This document shows positions 31,786 to 42,476 of a DNA stretch of 64,000 nt, piece after piece. Location of the stretch: positions 1 through 64,000 of the forward strand of contig JAPDRN010000018.1 of assembly GCA_030247855.1 (NCBI GenBank). Reading direction: 5' to 3'. Below the pieces are notes generated by a model, which saw nothing but the letters and a program-made list of their open reading frames with translations, was not told where the DNA came from and did not search any database. Every line of letters starts with the position of its first letter. The first letter of the stretch is position 1. The DNA is from Knufia peltigerae (lineage: Eukaryota; Ascomycota; Eurotiomycetes; Chaetothyriales; Trichomeriaceae). The translations under genes and the position numbers were made by a program.

Positions 31786-32736
31786 GGTTATCTGAGTAGC
31801 AAGAGAAATTGGAGAGGGGAGAAAAGAACAAGCTGTGATGCAATGCGAAAGAAAATAAAGACAATTGCAAACAAGACTGTGATGTGAAATTTCCCCGGAT
31901 GAAGGTGAACGACTGTGACTGCGACCCCCTATAATTCTGGTTGTTCTTAGGACACGCCAACTTTGGGAAAGAGCGAGGGCGCTATCCCAATATGGTTTAG
32001 TCCAGGGACAGCTGTACTATAATATGTACCTGGGTACTCTGTATTGGCTGCCCAATATCACCGCGTCCGTCGACATTCTATCTGTATTGACAATCGAATC
32101 ATATTACAAAATTGTAGAGGATTCGACTCATGATCAAACAGTTCAACATGACACCAATTTCTTTGATTCCATGGCATTTTGGGAAGAGACGATATCAATA
32201 TCACGCGCGGAAGAGCCACGAAATTGAGGAACTCCGGAGATGCATGCTAGGTTTGAGGTGTAAATACTGGTCTTGCTATATGTAACATACTGATCACACG
32301 GCGCTTGCATGATTTGTATGAGTGTAGATTTCTAGGCCAATGTTCAAAGAAGGCGAAGGGAAGGTGGGCGAGGAGAGGGAATAGTCCAACGGGTTTAACA
32401 CTCATCTCTCCAACCCACTCGCTTGTATGTACAGTCTGATTGAAAAGGGCCTCCCACTGTTGCTGCGACGCCGGTGATGTCAGAACTTTGTCAAGAGGTC
32501 TTCCCGTCCCTGCTACGACGACACCGGCCAGCCACAGCACTGGGCAGAAGCAATGAGCTGGTGAGAGTCTGCAAGACAGCCTTTGAAGTGTCAGCCGGTC
32601 GAGCTAGGGCGACGATTCGGTAGTCCTGTGAAATCATTTCAGTCACGCTCATTCCTGGCGACCAAACGATCTCCTGATATCGACCTGAGAGTGCCGATTC
32701 AAGGTCTTGTCGGGGTTCAATTCTGTCTCATAAATT
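31786..32736. other. Intergenic region
   Basis: 950 bp between the septin start (minus) and the 3' end of the Kgd4-like gene (minus). It is the septin promoter plus 3' flank. A 97-codon minus-strand frame (32247-32540) has no recognisable features and I leave it out. Confidence 0.55.
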
Positions 32737-33205
32737 TCAAGCAAACATGCTGGCTCCGCCGCTGCTCACTGCCTCAATCTCCTCTTCTGACCATTGGGTT
32801 CGCCAGAATCTCTTGGGCAGGTCATTTCTGTCAAAGTATTCTCCATCTTTGGGCTGGACAGAGCCCAGTGATCCGCCCGGCGCCCCACCTATAGCACCGT
32901 ATGTCATTGAGCTCGAGGATGCAGCAGCAAAAGAAGTCGAGGAAATGGGCGCATTACCGTTATCTCTACGCAGAGGACCGTGTTGTTGAGCTTTGGATCG
33001 ATACTGAACGAAACTATCGGGTAGAGAATGGGTTGGCGAAGCTGGATGGGCGTGGGGAGTGTGGTCTACTGATTCTATGACAGGTCAGCATCTGGTCCAG
33101 TGAAGCCTGCCATCTGGGTTCCTTACTTGGTGGTGTCCGCTTCCCAAGGAATTTGATCAAGGGGACCCTGTGCTGGGTTGCTCGAAGCATGAGGGACGGC
33201 CGCAT
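32737..33205 (-). CDS. KGD4: Mitochondrial alpha-ketoglutarate dehydrogenase subunit 4 (Kgd4/Ymr31, MRPS36-type)
   Basis: Exons 33205-33127 and 33074-32737 (52-bp intron, GTAAGG...CATAG) give 138 aa; the second exon has no internal start, so it is easily missed. The protein starts MRPSLMLRATQHRVPLIKFL (Arg-rich, no acidic residues, mitochondrial presequence), then GKRT, SVDHTPHAHPASPTHSLPDS, FVQYRSKAQQHGPL, YGAIGGAPGGSLGSV and EYFDRNDLPKRFWRTQWSEE, ending SSGGASMFA. The VPLIKF-GKR, DHTPHPHP-like and EYFDRN-LP-RF blocks are the hallmarks of this small subunit, which links E3 to the E1-E2 core of the ketoglutarate dehydrogenase complex in the mitochondrial matrix. The Ser/Ala-rich middle (SSTSFAAASSSSS) is a variable linker. 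It is divergent from Med18. Confidence 0.92.
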
Positions 33206-34232
33206 ATTGTGAGGTTGGCAAAGAGGGTGGTGTGGTGACGAAAGGTATCGTGCGGCCGTGTATTAATATGTGTATCCGGTGTTCTTGTACGGGCTATAGG
33301 TGCTTCGTAGTACTCTTCGAGCGCCTGAATGTTGAGGTAAAAGCTATAGAATGTGTGGGTGTAGATCTGCTGAGAAAGCAAGCTTGCTACCTATGCAGAA
33401 TGTCTTGTCTCTCCCTCGCGCAGATATCTACATGTGCCTTCTGCGCAAGTGGGCTCGATTGGCGCGGATGGTGGAGCTTTTAAGCGCGAGTCCGAACGAA
33501 GTGTGAGGAGAGAAAGGGACGAAGAGGACGTTGTGTCTTGGGTTCCGGGAGATCGTGTAGGAATATTAAAATTGTGTGGCCGGGCGGGCGGTTTTGTTTT
33601 GCTCCAAATTCACTGAGGCATCGGGCTTTGCAGTAGTAAGGCACGGATACTAATAAGCGTGTTGAAAGGCGCAAGAGAGGAAGCTGTGAGCGAACAAAAT
33701 CAATGAACAGCTGGAACTGGAGTTGGAGCTGCTGTCCGGACTTCGGCGATGCGGATGAGTTCGAGCCGCACACACCCAGGTACCGTAGCCGCAGGCTGTA
33801 CCACACTTTGAACAATTTTCCTCATACGGCATCCAAGTACCTCGGACGACAATTTCCTTCGGCCCTTGCATTACGCGTATCAGATATACAGTATCAACAC
33901 TTGACCACAGCCTGGTGGCGTGACTGATAAGACGAGTGCCAAATTACACCTGACAAGCAACACTCCTTTCGCCTGAAATATTAGCAACTGTGCATGATCT
34001 TCGACTTTGTTTCACACAGATCCTGCCCCGCGAGGGGACACCCCGTAACCAGAGATCTTCGCCTACACACCACGCAGATGATGCAGCCTGTCACTCACAC
34101 GACAAGTTTGATACCTAAGTCTCACTTGCCGACCCGAGTCGAGACACTCGGACACACTAGAGATCATTGATGTGCCGCCCACCGACAACAGCCACGAACT
34201 AAATCTCCAATCTCGGGCAAAAATACGGTATC
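33206..34232. other. Divergent intergenic region, KGD4 and Med18
   Basis: 1.03 kb. Pyrimidine- and purine-rich blocks occur, but no supported gene. Short frames around 33650-33930 on both strands lack any family pattern. Confidence 0.55.
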
Positions 34233-35092
34233 ATGCACGAATTTGCCCTATATGGCCAGGTCAGCAAAGATGCTTACCACCAAGTCCTCCAACAGCTCGC
34301 TGGCTATACACGCATGCAGCCACAGAGTGTTGTAGAGATCCACTTGGTTTTCAAAGCTCGTTCACCACCGGGGCTGGATAACATCCCATCGGCTGGTGGA
34401 TCGCAGGGCATTATGCAACCAGAGGTCCAGAAGATCAGGGCTATGCTCAATGGGAGCCTCTACTATGTTCAATTGGTCGGTGAGGTAACGCTGGACGCTA
34501 CCAAGAGTCAACCTGATGGCGATGTGACCATGACAGCTAGTGAGAATGGTAACTCTACCCCTAGCGAATCTGAAATCAAATGGACATTCGAGTTCAAAGA
34601 CACCCCGGAACCAGGAAAGCAGGCAGTCAGCACCAGACTAATTCACAGAGTACCTTTCGAACATGGAAACTTCATGCAGTTTCTGAATGCTTTTGGCTAT
34701 GAGTATGTGCCCCGATCCTCGTGACGATTATTTGACGCTGACCATTTCTAAGTTATGTCTCCCGATATCTGGTGGTGGGCTCGAACTTTTACGATCTGGA
34801 CACTACCCTTTCCGTGCACAAAGTGGTCATGCTCCCTCAAACGACTTCAGAGAATGCAGTTAATGACACGGCATTTCTCTCGGATATTTCGAAGCTGACA
34901 GATGTCGATAAATCTGGTGGTTACCTGATGCAGGCCAGCATTGAGGTGATTGATGGTAACAACCCTGAACTCAAAGAGAGGGGCACCAGGCAGTTGTTGG
35001 CACACAAGGAAGCATTGAAGCAGGCAGTAGACTTGACACCAGGCGATAGATTGGCCTTGGACTCTCGTGTGCCTGTGACGGGGCGTAGATAG
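34233..35092 (+). CDS. MED18: Mediator complex subunit 18
   Basis: Exons 34233-34702 and 34753-35092 give 269 aa. The start MHEFALYGQVSKDAYHQVLQ QLAGYTRMQPQSVVEIHLVF-type pattern is the Med18/Srb5 signature: a short strand, a helix, then MQP and a strand. The middle has a low-complexity acidic insert, then WTFEFKDTPEPG and RLIHRVPFEHGNFMQFLNAFGYDYVSRYLVVGSNF, matching the conserved second half of the fold. The intron lies inside GYDY and its splice (GA|GTATGT...TCTAAG|T) keeps frame. Med18 sits in the Mediator head with Med20 and contacts RNA polymerase II initiation machinery in the nucleus. The gene is 296 bp upstream of the polynucleotide kinase gene on the same strand. Confidence 0.88.
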
Positions 35093-35388
35093 ACACTCGT
35101 CTGAGGCCCATCTTAGTCGCTGACTCATCATTCTCACGTGACCATCAATTTAGTGTCTCGAAACGCGTGCACCGCGTTCAACCCCAGATTCTTATTAATT
35201 TCTGCAACCACTTACGCCTGGATCTTTGTAAGTCTCTTACAAATGCTGACGAGCAGTACTCATACCTGCTTGAGTCATTGTTGACCCTGGCTTTGTCTGT
35301 ATGTCTGCGCTCACTGGGCTTTCTGTCCAGGTCCTACCACCCTCGTGATCTTCGCGGTATTGGACCGTATCGCCCCAGATTCATCAAA

Positions 35389-37531
35389 ATGAAACGATCA
35401 GCTCCTCCCACAAATGCTTCGATCTCGCCTCCTCCAGTCAAACGCAAGGTCGAGTCAACCACGACCAGTATGGAGGCTTGAGAAACATTCATTTCAGACT
35501 GCTAACGGGTCACAGACAAAGCTGTAGCGAGCTTTTTCAAGCCGACATCTCAAAAAGAACCAGAGAAATTGATTTGGCGGACTGTCAACAATAGTTTGAT
35601 TGTGGGCCGATATAATGTACCAAACGTGCCGCCACAGACGAGAACACTTCCTGTCAAGGTTGCGGCGTTCGACCTAGACGATACCATCATCGTCCCAAAT
35701 ACCGGGAGTAAGTGGGCTCGTTCAGCTACCAGTTGGAAATGGTGGGATTCATCTGTGCCCGGACGCTTGAAGCAACTGTATGAAGATGGTTATCTTGTGG
35801 TGGTCATCAGCAACCAAGGGAACATCAGCCTCAAGGATAACTCGAAGTCCCTGCAGAGAGACACTGCTAGCCTCAACAACCTCAAGCAACAAATTGGGTC
35901 AATCTTTCGACAGCTAGACTTTCCCCTCACCATCTATGCTGCGACAGACCAAGATAGATATCGAAAGCCAAGAGTAGGGATGTGGCAGGAACTGCTCGAA
36001 GACTACGAACTGTTGGCAGAGGGCGCAGTTGATATGGCAAGCTCGTTCTATGTCGGCGATGCTGCGGGACGTGAAAAGACTGATAAGCGTCGGAAAGACC
36101 ATGCTACCTCAGACAGGTATGTCGGCGTCAATATGAGAATGGGAATCATAGGTAACTAACGTCTACCTTCAAGAGACCTTGCGGCAAACATTGGCATCAA
36201 ATTCTGGACTCCTGAAGAATTCTTCCGTAATGAATCGACCGAAGAGTACGAACACGTCTTTGAGCCAGCAAAATTTCTCGATGACGCATCTTCTGCCAAT
36301 GGCACGAAAAAGGACTTTGTGACCTCTCCTTTCACCAAACAGGGCACTCAAGAATTGGTCATCTTCTGCGGCTCACCTGGAGCTGGCAAGAGCACCTTCT
36401 ACTGGGACGTGCTACAACCACTAGGATTTGAAAGGGTCAACCAAGACATCCTCAAAACGGTATGTGCTCGTATACCCTGTTCGATATGCCGGGGTGTGTT
36501 AATCATCATTGGGTCGACGCCATTGCCCCCTTGTCATTTGAAGACTGGTTTCAGGCTGAGACTTTTTTTTCCACACAGCGCGACAAGTGCATAAAGAAAG
36601 CAAGAGACCTGTTGGGTGCAGGGATGTCGGTGGCTGTAGGTACGTACCATCGGTATTTGATCGAGACACGTTCCTCGGTCTTGGTCGACATTAATATCGC
36701 ACCCATCCATCCTATCAGCTGTGTCACCGTTCGAAGATGGACCAGGCCTAAATCTTGCCCTCTGTCATGCCTCTTCCCCGAATCGGCCGCCCGGTCGTGT
36801 CATATGCTGCACAATATCAGGCCTGCATCATGTTCCATTTCCCCGCCCTCCCTTTCCCCGGCATGCCAAACGTACGTGCATATGTCCTGTGTTCCGTCAT
36901 TCGAGGGACAGTCGTGACACAGGCTGCATGCCCCGCCGGTGCATGTCACACCAGACCGCAAGCTCATGCTATTTCTATCATGATGGATTTCTCGCTAAAA
37001 CTGCGTACAAATGACAGATAACACCAACGCCGATGTCGAGACCCGAAAACACTGGATAAATCTTGCCCACGAGTACAATATCCCCATACGATGTGTGCGC
37101 TTCACGGCTTCATCTCGTCTAGCAGAGCACAACGCTGCCGTGAGAGCATTGAATCCAGATACGGTATGTGTATATTTCTCCTGCCTTGGCATACAGCAAC
37201 ATCTTCTTCGAGCAACACGTGTCCGTCCATTCTGGCAAGCGTTGTATTCACTAAATGCCTAATGATTGTTGTCCAAACACTAGATGAACCCCGAAAAACG
37301 TGACATGCTTCCTGGAATTGCATTCAAATCATTTGTGCAGAGGTTCCAGGAGCCTACATTAAAGGAAGGTTTCGAGGAGATTTACGAGGTTGATTTTGAG
37401 GTACGTAAAGCGAATGCCCCAGGAAATTTACGTTGAGACACGTGTGCTGACCTCAAACCTAACAGTTCAAAGGTAGCGAAGAGCAGAAGAAGGTCTGGTC
37501 ACGATACTGGGTATCGAAGTACTCGACATGA
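35389..37531 (+). CDS. Polynucleotide kinase 3'-phosphatase (Pnk1/PNKP type)
   Basis: Exons 35389-35467, 35516-36116, 36174-36459, 36579-36639, 37018-37163, 37284-37400 and 37466-37531 give 451 aa in frame. The enzyme removes 3'-phosphate and adds 5'-phosphate at DNA breaks for base-excision and strand-break repair. The HAD phosphatase comes first: FDLDDTII (Asp78, Asp80), VVVISNQGNI, DRYRKPRVGMWQ and FYVGDAAGR. The kinase follows: P-loop GSPGAGKST, VNQDILKT, then after the longest intron DNTNADVETRKHWI and IPIRCVRFTAS. Domain order is as in fission yeast and animal enzymes. No FHA domain precedes it. Residues 27-36 (NKAVASFFKP) resemble a PCNA-interacting peptide with Asn in the Gln position. 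The 378-bp intron 4 (36640-37017) is far longer than the others. Confidence 0.93.
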
Positions 37532-39993
37532 CACCTCCATCAATTCCTCCCAAACAACAGTCGTCACTCACTCTTTAATCTCGCATCCTTGACCTCATAA
37601 CTGTACTTGATATGAGCCTTGCTACGCTGTTTCAGAACGATTCTGCCATTACCAAATCTACTCGGCAGGATTGAAAGAGGTTCCGGCGGCCAGGTGAAAA
37701 GATCGCTTGATGAAAGTCATTCCACGGCAATACGACTACGTTTCAGAACAAGATGCTCGGATGAGAGGACTACATGACAGGAAACAACGGTGGCGATGTC
37801 TGGAATTTTCTGCACCTCACCAAGTGCAAAATCACTGCCTCTTGTCGACATCAATCCATTCATCACATAACAGTATCCTTTATTACTGCGTATGACTTCA
37901 CCAATGACCTGTACATACCCAAAGTACCTGTCTCCCGATCGGCACTCTGATAAGTCCATATCATCAACCAAGTTGAACAACCCGACATCGGCATCTCCCT
38001 TGATCCAAACCACAAAAAAAAACACCTCCCCTCTCTAGACACGTCTTGACGGTCTACTTAGGTGCCAACCATCAGCGTATGCCACATACCATAACAGATG
38101 GACCACTTGTCTGTCGTCCGTGCACACCCGGGGACCCTAATCTGTTTCGGACCATTCCCCCAAAACCACCACAAAGCCGAGGGGAGGGGACCCCCATCGC
38201 TGCTGCACTTTGCGAGTTTGGTGTTTCTGCGTGGTCGAATGTCTCACAACAGTCGGATGGAGCTGATTCGACCAATATGAAATTTGGTGCCGGGACTCCT
38301 CAAACTCCTCCCCTCCCCTTTGCCCCTCCCCTGGTCACTGCCTACCTATGTACCCAGGTAAGTAGCATTTAAAACGGTACACGTGGACAAGCATGTGGCG
38401 CAAGTGGACAGGTACAACGACCATCGCTGGTGTATGTGTGTGTTGGTGTGACGAGTACTCCATAGATGATACTACGTACTTGTTTGTACGCCTACCCATC
38501 TACCTAGGCACCTGGACGTAGCTCACGTACTATTACTCTACTGCAACCGCATATTGTAGGTCAGGTAGTATCCAACCACAAAGAACTTGCCTCCCTCCGC
38601 AGCACCGCAAGAGACTTGGCGCACCCACCACTGCTTCCCAGACCTCGATATTTCGATAACCATGTACATGACTCGTGTAGACAAGGGGAAAAAAAGCCCC
38701 CCGGGCCAAAAAAAAACAACAGCACGCACACACACCCACAGTAATCCCCGGGCGATGGCGAGCCGCACCACGCTTGGAATCTAAAAATGGCCAATGGTCA
38801 ACCCGAAAAATCAAATCAAAACCAACATTGCCGTACATGTGCGTAGGAATGCAACAGACAGTAAGATTATTTAATACTGCACTAGTTGTTGGGGTACTCG
38901 TCCTTCTCAAGACCTAGGTATGTAGCTACATACTTGATGCGGTGGACTATGGGGCTATTTGGCGAGAAAATCCGTACCAAATGTATTTTCGCCAGAACTA
39001 GAACAAAATAAAAACCAATCTGCGCTCCAATCACAAAAATGTATGTTTTGCTGGTTGCTCGTCGTCCCAAATACCGTCATCATTGTCGGAAATCACGTCA
39101 AGCGAAAAGAAAAGACCCCATACAACTCAAATTCTTAAGGGGTCGAGAGTGTGTCAAAACTGAAAATTTTCGATTCCGAGCAATGACGGTCTAGTGGTGT
39201 GTGCACACGATCAGAACCAGACATTCGGGTTTTGTTGGTACCATGTGGCCGCACAGGGCTGCCCAAAGCTCTGTCCTTGGTCAATGCACGAACCCTGAAT
39301 GACATCAAAAGAAGCAGAAAGAAAAAAATGTTGTAAAACAAAGCACACGATGAAATACCTGGTCATAGTGATCTTGCCACAGTACGCTCGGTACCTCTTG
39401 ACGACGATGGAAAAGCATGAACGTTGTGTCAGTAGCTTGATACTACGAAACACTGCCTCAACCCATTACAGGACGCTGGGGTACGCATGCCCCCGAGCCG
39501 TTGGCCTGCCTTTCTTGGTAAAGATAAGCACGGTACAGGGCGCCCACGTTGCTTGACCCAGAGAAAGTATATCGATCAAGTGTCACTAAACCGGGAACGT
39601 TCGGCTTAAAGTCCGTAGTCGTCGATAGTCTGAGCTTGCTCGAAGCAAAACGTGGAGAGAGATTCACAAGCTTGAGTGCAGTAGACCCTGTCGTTTACTG
39701 AATCCTCGGAAGCTTGTACAAGCCACCATTTCACATTGTTCCTGCGTCGAGGCATAATTCATATGAGCCAAGTGCGGTTGCCATTGGCGTTTTTAAAACC
39801 ATGCTCATACTCGAGCACTGCCACGGGCGGGTATGGGAACGAGGGTACATTGTTCCGGGCACTGCAATTGGCCATCGTCGCCCATGGAGGGAGGATATTG
39901 AAACCACACCTTTTGTCTCTTGCATTGCTGATGATGCGGTCATTCATGCAGTAGTCTCATCTCGAAGGGAGGACTTGTAGCATATTTCTCCGG
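37532..39993. other. Gene-poor region
   Basis: About 2.5 kb with no supported gene. It is rich in homopolymer and short-repeat sequence (e.g. C/A tracts near 38690-38740) and in variants of TACCTAGGTA around 38340-38520 and 38910. Open frames are many, short and overlapping on both strands. Confidence 0.55.
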
Positions 39994-41012
39994 TCAACAC
40001 ATAATGTAGGGACAGAATGGATGAGAAGAGTAGGTTGGTGGAGAAGTCTTTAGGCTTTCGGCCTTCAGAACTATCGACTTGTAGCGTCTTTCCCGAGGCC
40101 GCGCGAAGTCTCCGACGATAAGAGACCTATTGTAGATAAGAACAAAGTTGAGGCTTGCCGAGGGAATCATTAGTTCTAAAAGAGCACAGCAAGTAGTGAC
40201 ATATGTAGATACCATTTCGACAGCTCTGCTGGGCACAAAGATCCATCGAGTTTGCTTGATGGCGGCCGTTGCGGATTGGCAGTGCGAATATTGGCAAATT
40301 GTGGGTGTGGTCTGCTGAGACCAAGCCAGATGACTGAACAAAATAGTACTCCGTACTCGTGTGGGAATGGATACAATTTCCACGACAAGCCTTGCAAATG
40401 TGTTTAGCGAGGTAAATAATGTATGTTGGAAGTCGAACAGACCAAACAGCATCAAAGGTCTTGTCTGGAAGGGCCAAACAGCCATGCAGATCACCCATGA
40501 CAGTGACGTTATAAAGCTGACGCCAACGCTCCCAAGCCACCTGGTATTCTCCTTTACGAGATCCGTATAGAATATCGAACGATGTTTTGGCATTGACACC
40601 CAAAATGACAGGTAGTCAAACAGCCTTTTTCCGCGCGGGATATGCTCGTTCGTAGTCAAGAAGATAATATTAATGGCAGATTCACCAGGTAGAGCCACTA
40701 GAGCACAGCGCGAATTTTCTTCTTTCAATCGTTGTACAGATGACTTTGTGTACAGCTTTCTTCGCTAAAATCCCACCCAAGATCACTCATCCATGCTCCT
40801 GGACAGGAATACCGAGGCGGTTGGCAAAAAGTAACATCAGCCAGGTCGAAAAATGGTAGAATCGCTTGAAACCCGCCACAGTATATTTGATACCGTTCCT
40901 GCAGAGACTTGACAGGTTCGCTTGGGTTCCTTGCATTAAGGCTAGCACTCTGATGGCCGGGCGGAAGCATCAAAGCGGCACGGAAGATGGCACAAGTGCC
41001 GTGGCACGACAT
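39994..41012 (-). pseudogene. Probable frame-broken gene relic (unrecognised family)
   Basis: Reading on the minus strand from 41012, protein-like sequence runs in one frame to about 40726 (ERYQIYCGGFQAILPFFDL, ADVTFCQP, PGAWMSDLGWDFSEESCTQS). It then shifts one base to a second frame (CALVALPGESAINIIFLTTN, RGKRLFDYLSFWVSM, SIFYTDLVKEN, VGVSFITSLS). Near 40510 it shifts to a third (DLHGCLALPDKTFDAVWSVR, LPTYIIYLAKHICKACRGN), and the second frame looks protein-like again toward 40050. The shift points have no plausible splice sites. A TACTCCGTA word (40347-40355) lies inside. I do not recognise the family; Trp/Cys-rich blocks suggest a folded, possibly fungal-specific protein. Two shifts could also be sequencing errors in a live gene. 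Confidence 0.4.
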
Positions 41013-42476
41013 TGGCTCGCTTTAGAGCATTGAGATACGATAGCAACTCCGGATTGCAAATCTGTACCGTTAGGTTTTTGGTCTGCAGTGGAACACGCCG
41101 CGAGGTCGATGGTCTGCCACTAAGAGGCTAGAGAGCAGGGGCGACTTGGAAAGCAGAATAGGGCAGATGCGATAAGCCGCCGTACGAGTAGAGTAGGCAT
41201 CGCAAATACTGCATACAGGATGGCATCGCTTTGCTTTTGCTGGTGTGCACCGCTATGCCGGCAGTCATGGCAGCCACTTGACATGGGTCAGCAGTGCCAG
41301 AACTTCAAGCCACCACGGTCATAATGGACCATACCCTTGCAGGCACCCTGGTGTCTCAAAGCGCAGGGAGTGGCTCGCATAGCTGCCAGACATGTCGTAA
41401 AACTAGCCGGCTCTCTTTCATACTCAATGATGTGTGTTTCGGCTATGAGAGCCAACTTGGTTTGAGACCAGATAGTGAGGTTAACCATTTTCTCTTCGAG
41501 TCAGGGTCATAGATCCACCATTACAAGATCGTGTGATGGGGCATTCGAGCAATGGACAAGCGGTCGTCTTCGGAGGACAGCGAGAAGAGGAAAAGCAAGT
41601 GTGGTGTCGTGCTGTGAGTGGCGCTCTGGTTTCTCCGTAGTGTTCGGGCTCTCGTCCGGACTAAATGTGTGACTATCGGCTCGCGGGGAGGGCCATGCAG
41701 GAAGAAGGCCCATGGTGTCTGTAGGACGGAATACACCAGGGTAGCACCGGAGGTCTGAGATGTGGTTGGTACGCGGGAGCGAGGTGGGCGAGGTGAAGTC
41801 GGTGGGGATGAGCGGTGCAGGGATGCCGGGGGGATAGCTTACATGTACAGTCGCAACTGGTGTAACCATAGGCACTATACGCACTACGGATAGGCTTGGG
41901 GGCGTGTCTAGCCTCTATCGCTCTAGGCGCTTTTGGGCTACCGGGGCCAGTGGCACTAATGGGGCTTGTCCATGGGCAAAAAGAATCCTCAACCAGATCC
42001 ACGGCACACAAGTTTTCACTTCTGAGCCACTCAGTCCCCATCAACACCATCACTTCTCTCGCACCTTGCCAGTTTCTTTTCTATCTGGCTAGACCTAGTC
42101 GCTTCTTCACTTGTCTCCCTTTCTTACTCGTACACATGGCGCTCAACTGATGGAACACTGACCTACACCCAGTTTCTTCCCTGACTGGCCTCAGCTAGAG
42201 ACCGCACAATCTAGGACCAGCTGTTGGCCTGTCGTCCATGTCCACCCAGCTTGGGCCTCAAAGAACACGTACAAACATTCCCCGTATACACCATTCACCA
42301 CCATCGTCTCTAGAAATGTCACCAGCCATCATGCGCGCTGCTGTCCGCCTGTGACTGTTCTGGGCCGACCCCTCCCAGTCCTTCGATTCTTGCATTCACC
42401 TTGGGGTTAATTCACACCCCGGACGTTCGCTCAAGTTACAAACCTAAGAATAATACAATACGATCTGCCCCGAAAG
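41013..42476. other. Gene-poor region and long leader of the following gene
   Basis: About 1.5 kb. The stretch 41880-42476 upstream of the next start is CT-rich and contains several short upstream frames beginning with ATG (for example at 41896), so a long untranslated leader is plausible. No gene is supported. Confidence 0.5.

Noticed and set aside
32247..32540. 97-codon minus-strand frame downstream of the Kgd4 gene
   Set aside because: It has a hydrophobic start but no recognisable domain, and no continuation by splicing was found.
38690..38740. C/A-rich low-complexity tract considered as a telomere-like or transposon end
   Set aside because: No TTAGGG-type repeats, no terminal inverted repeats and no transposase-like frame nearby.
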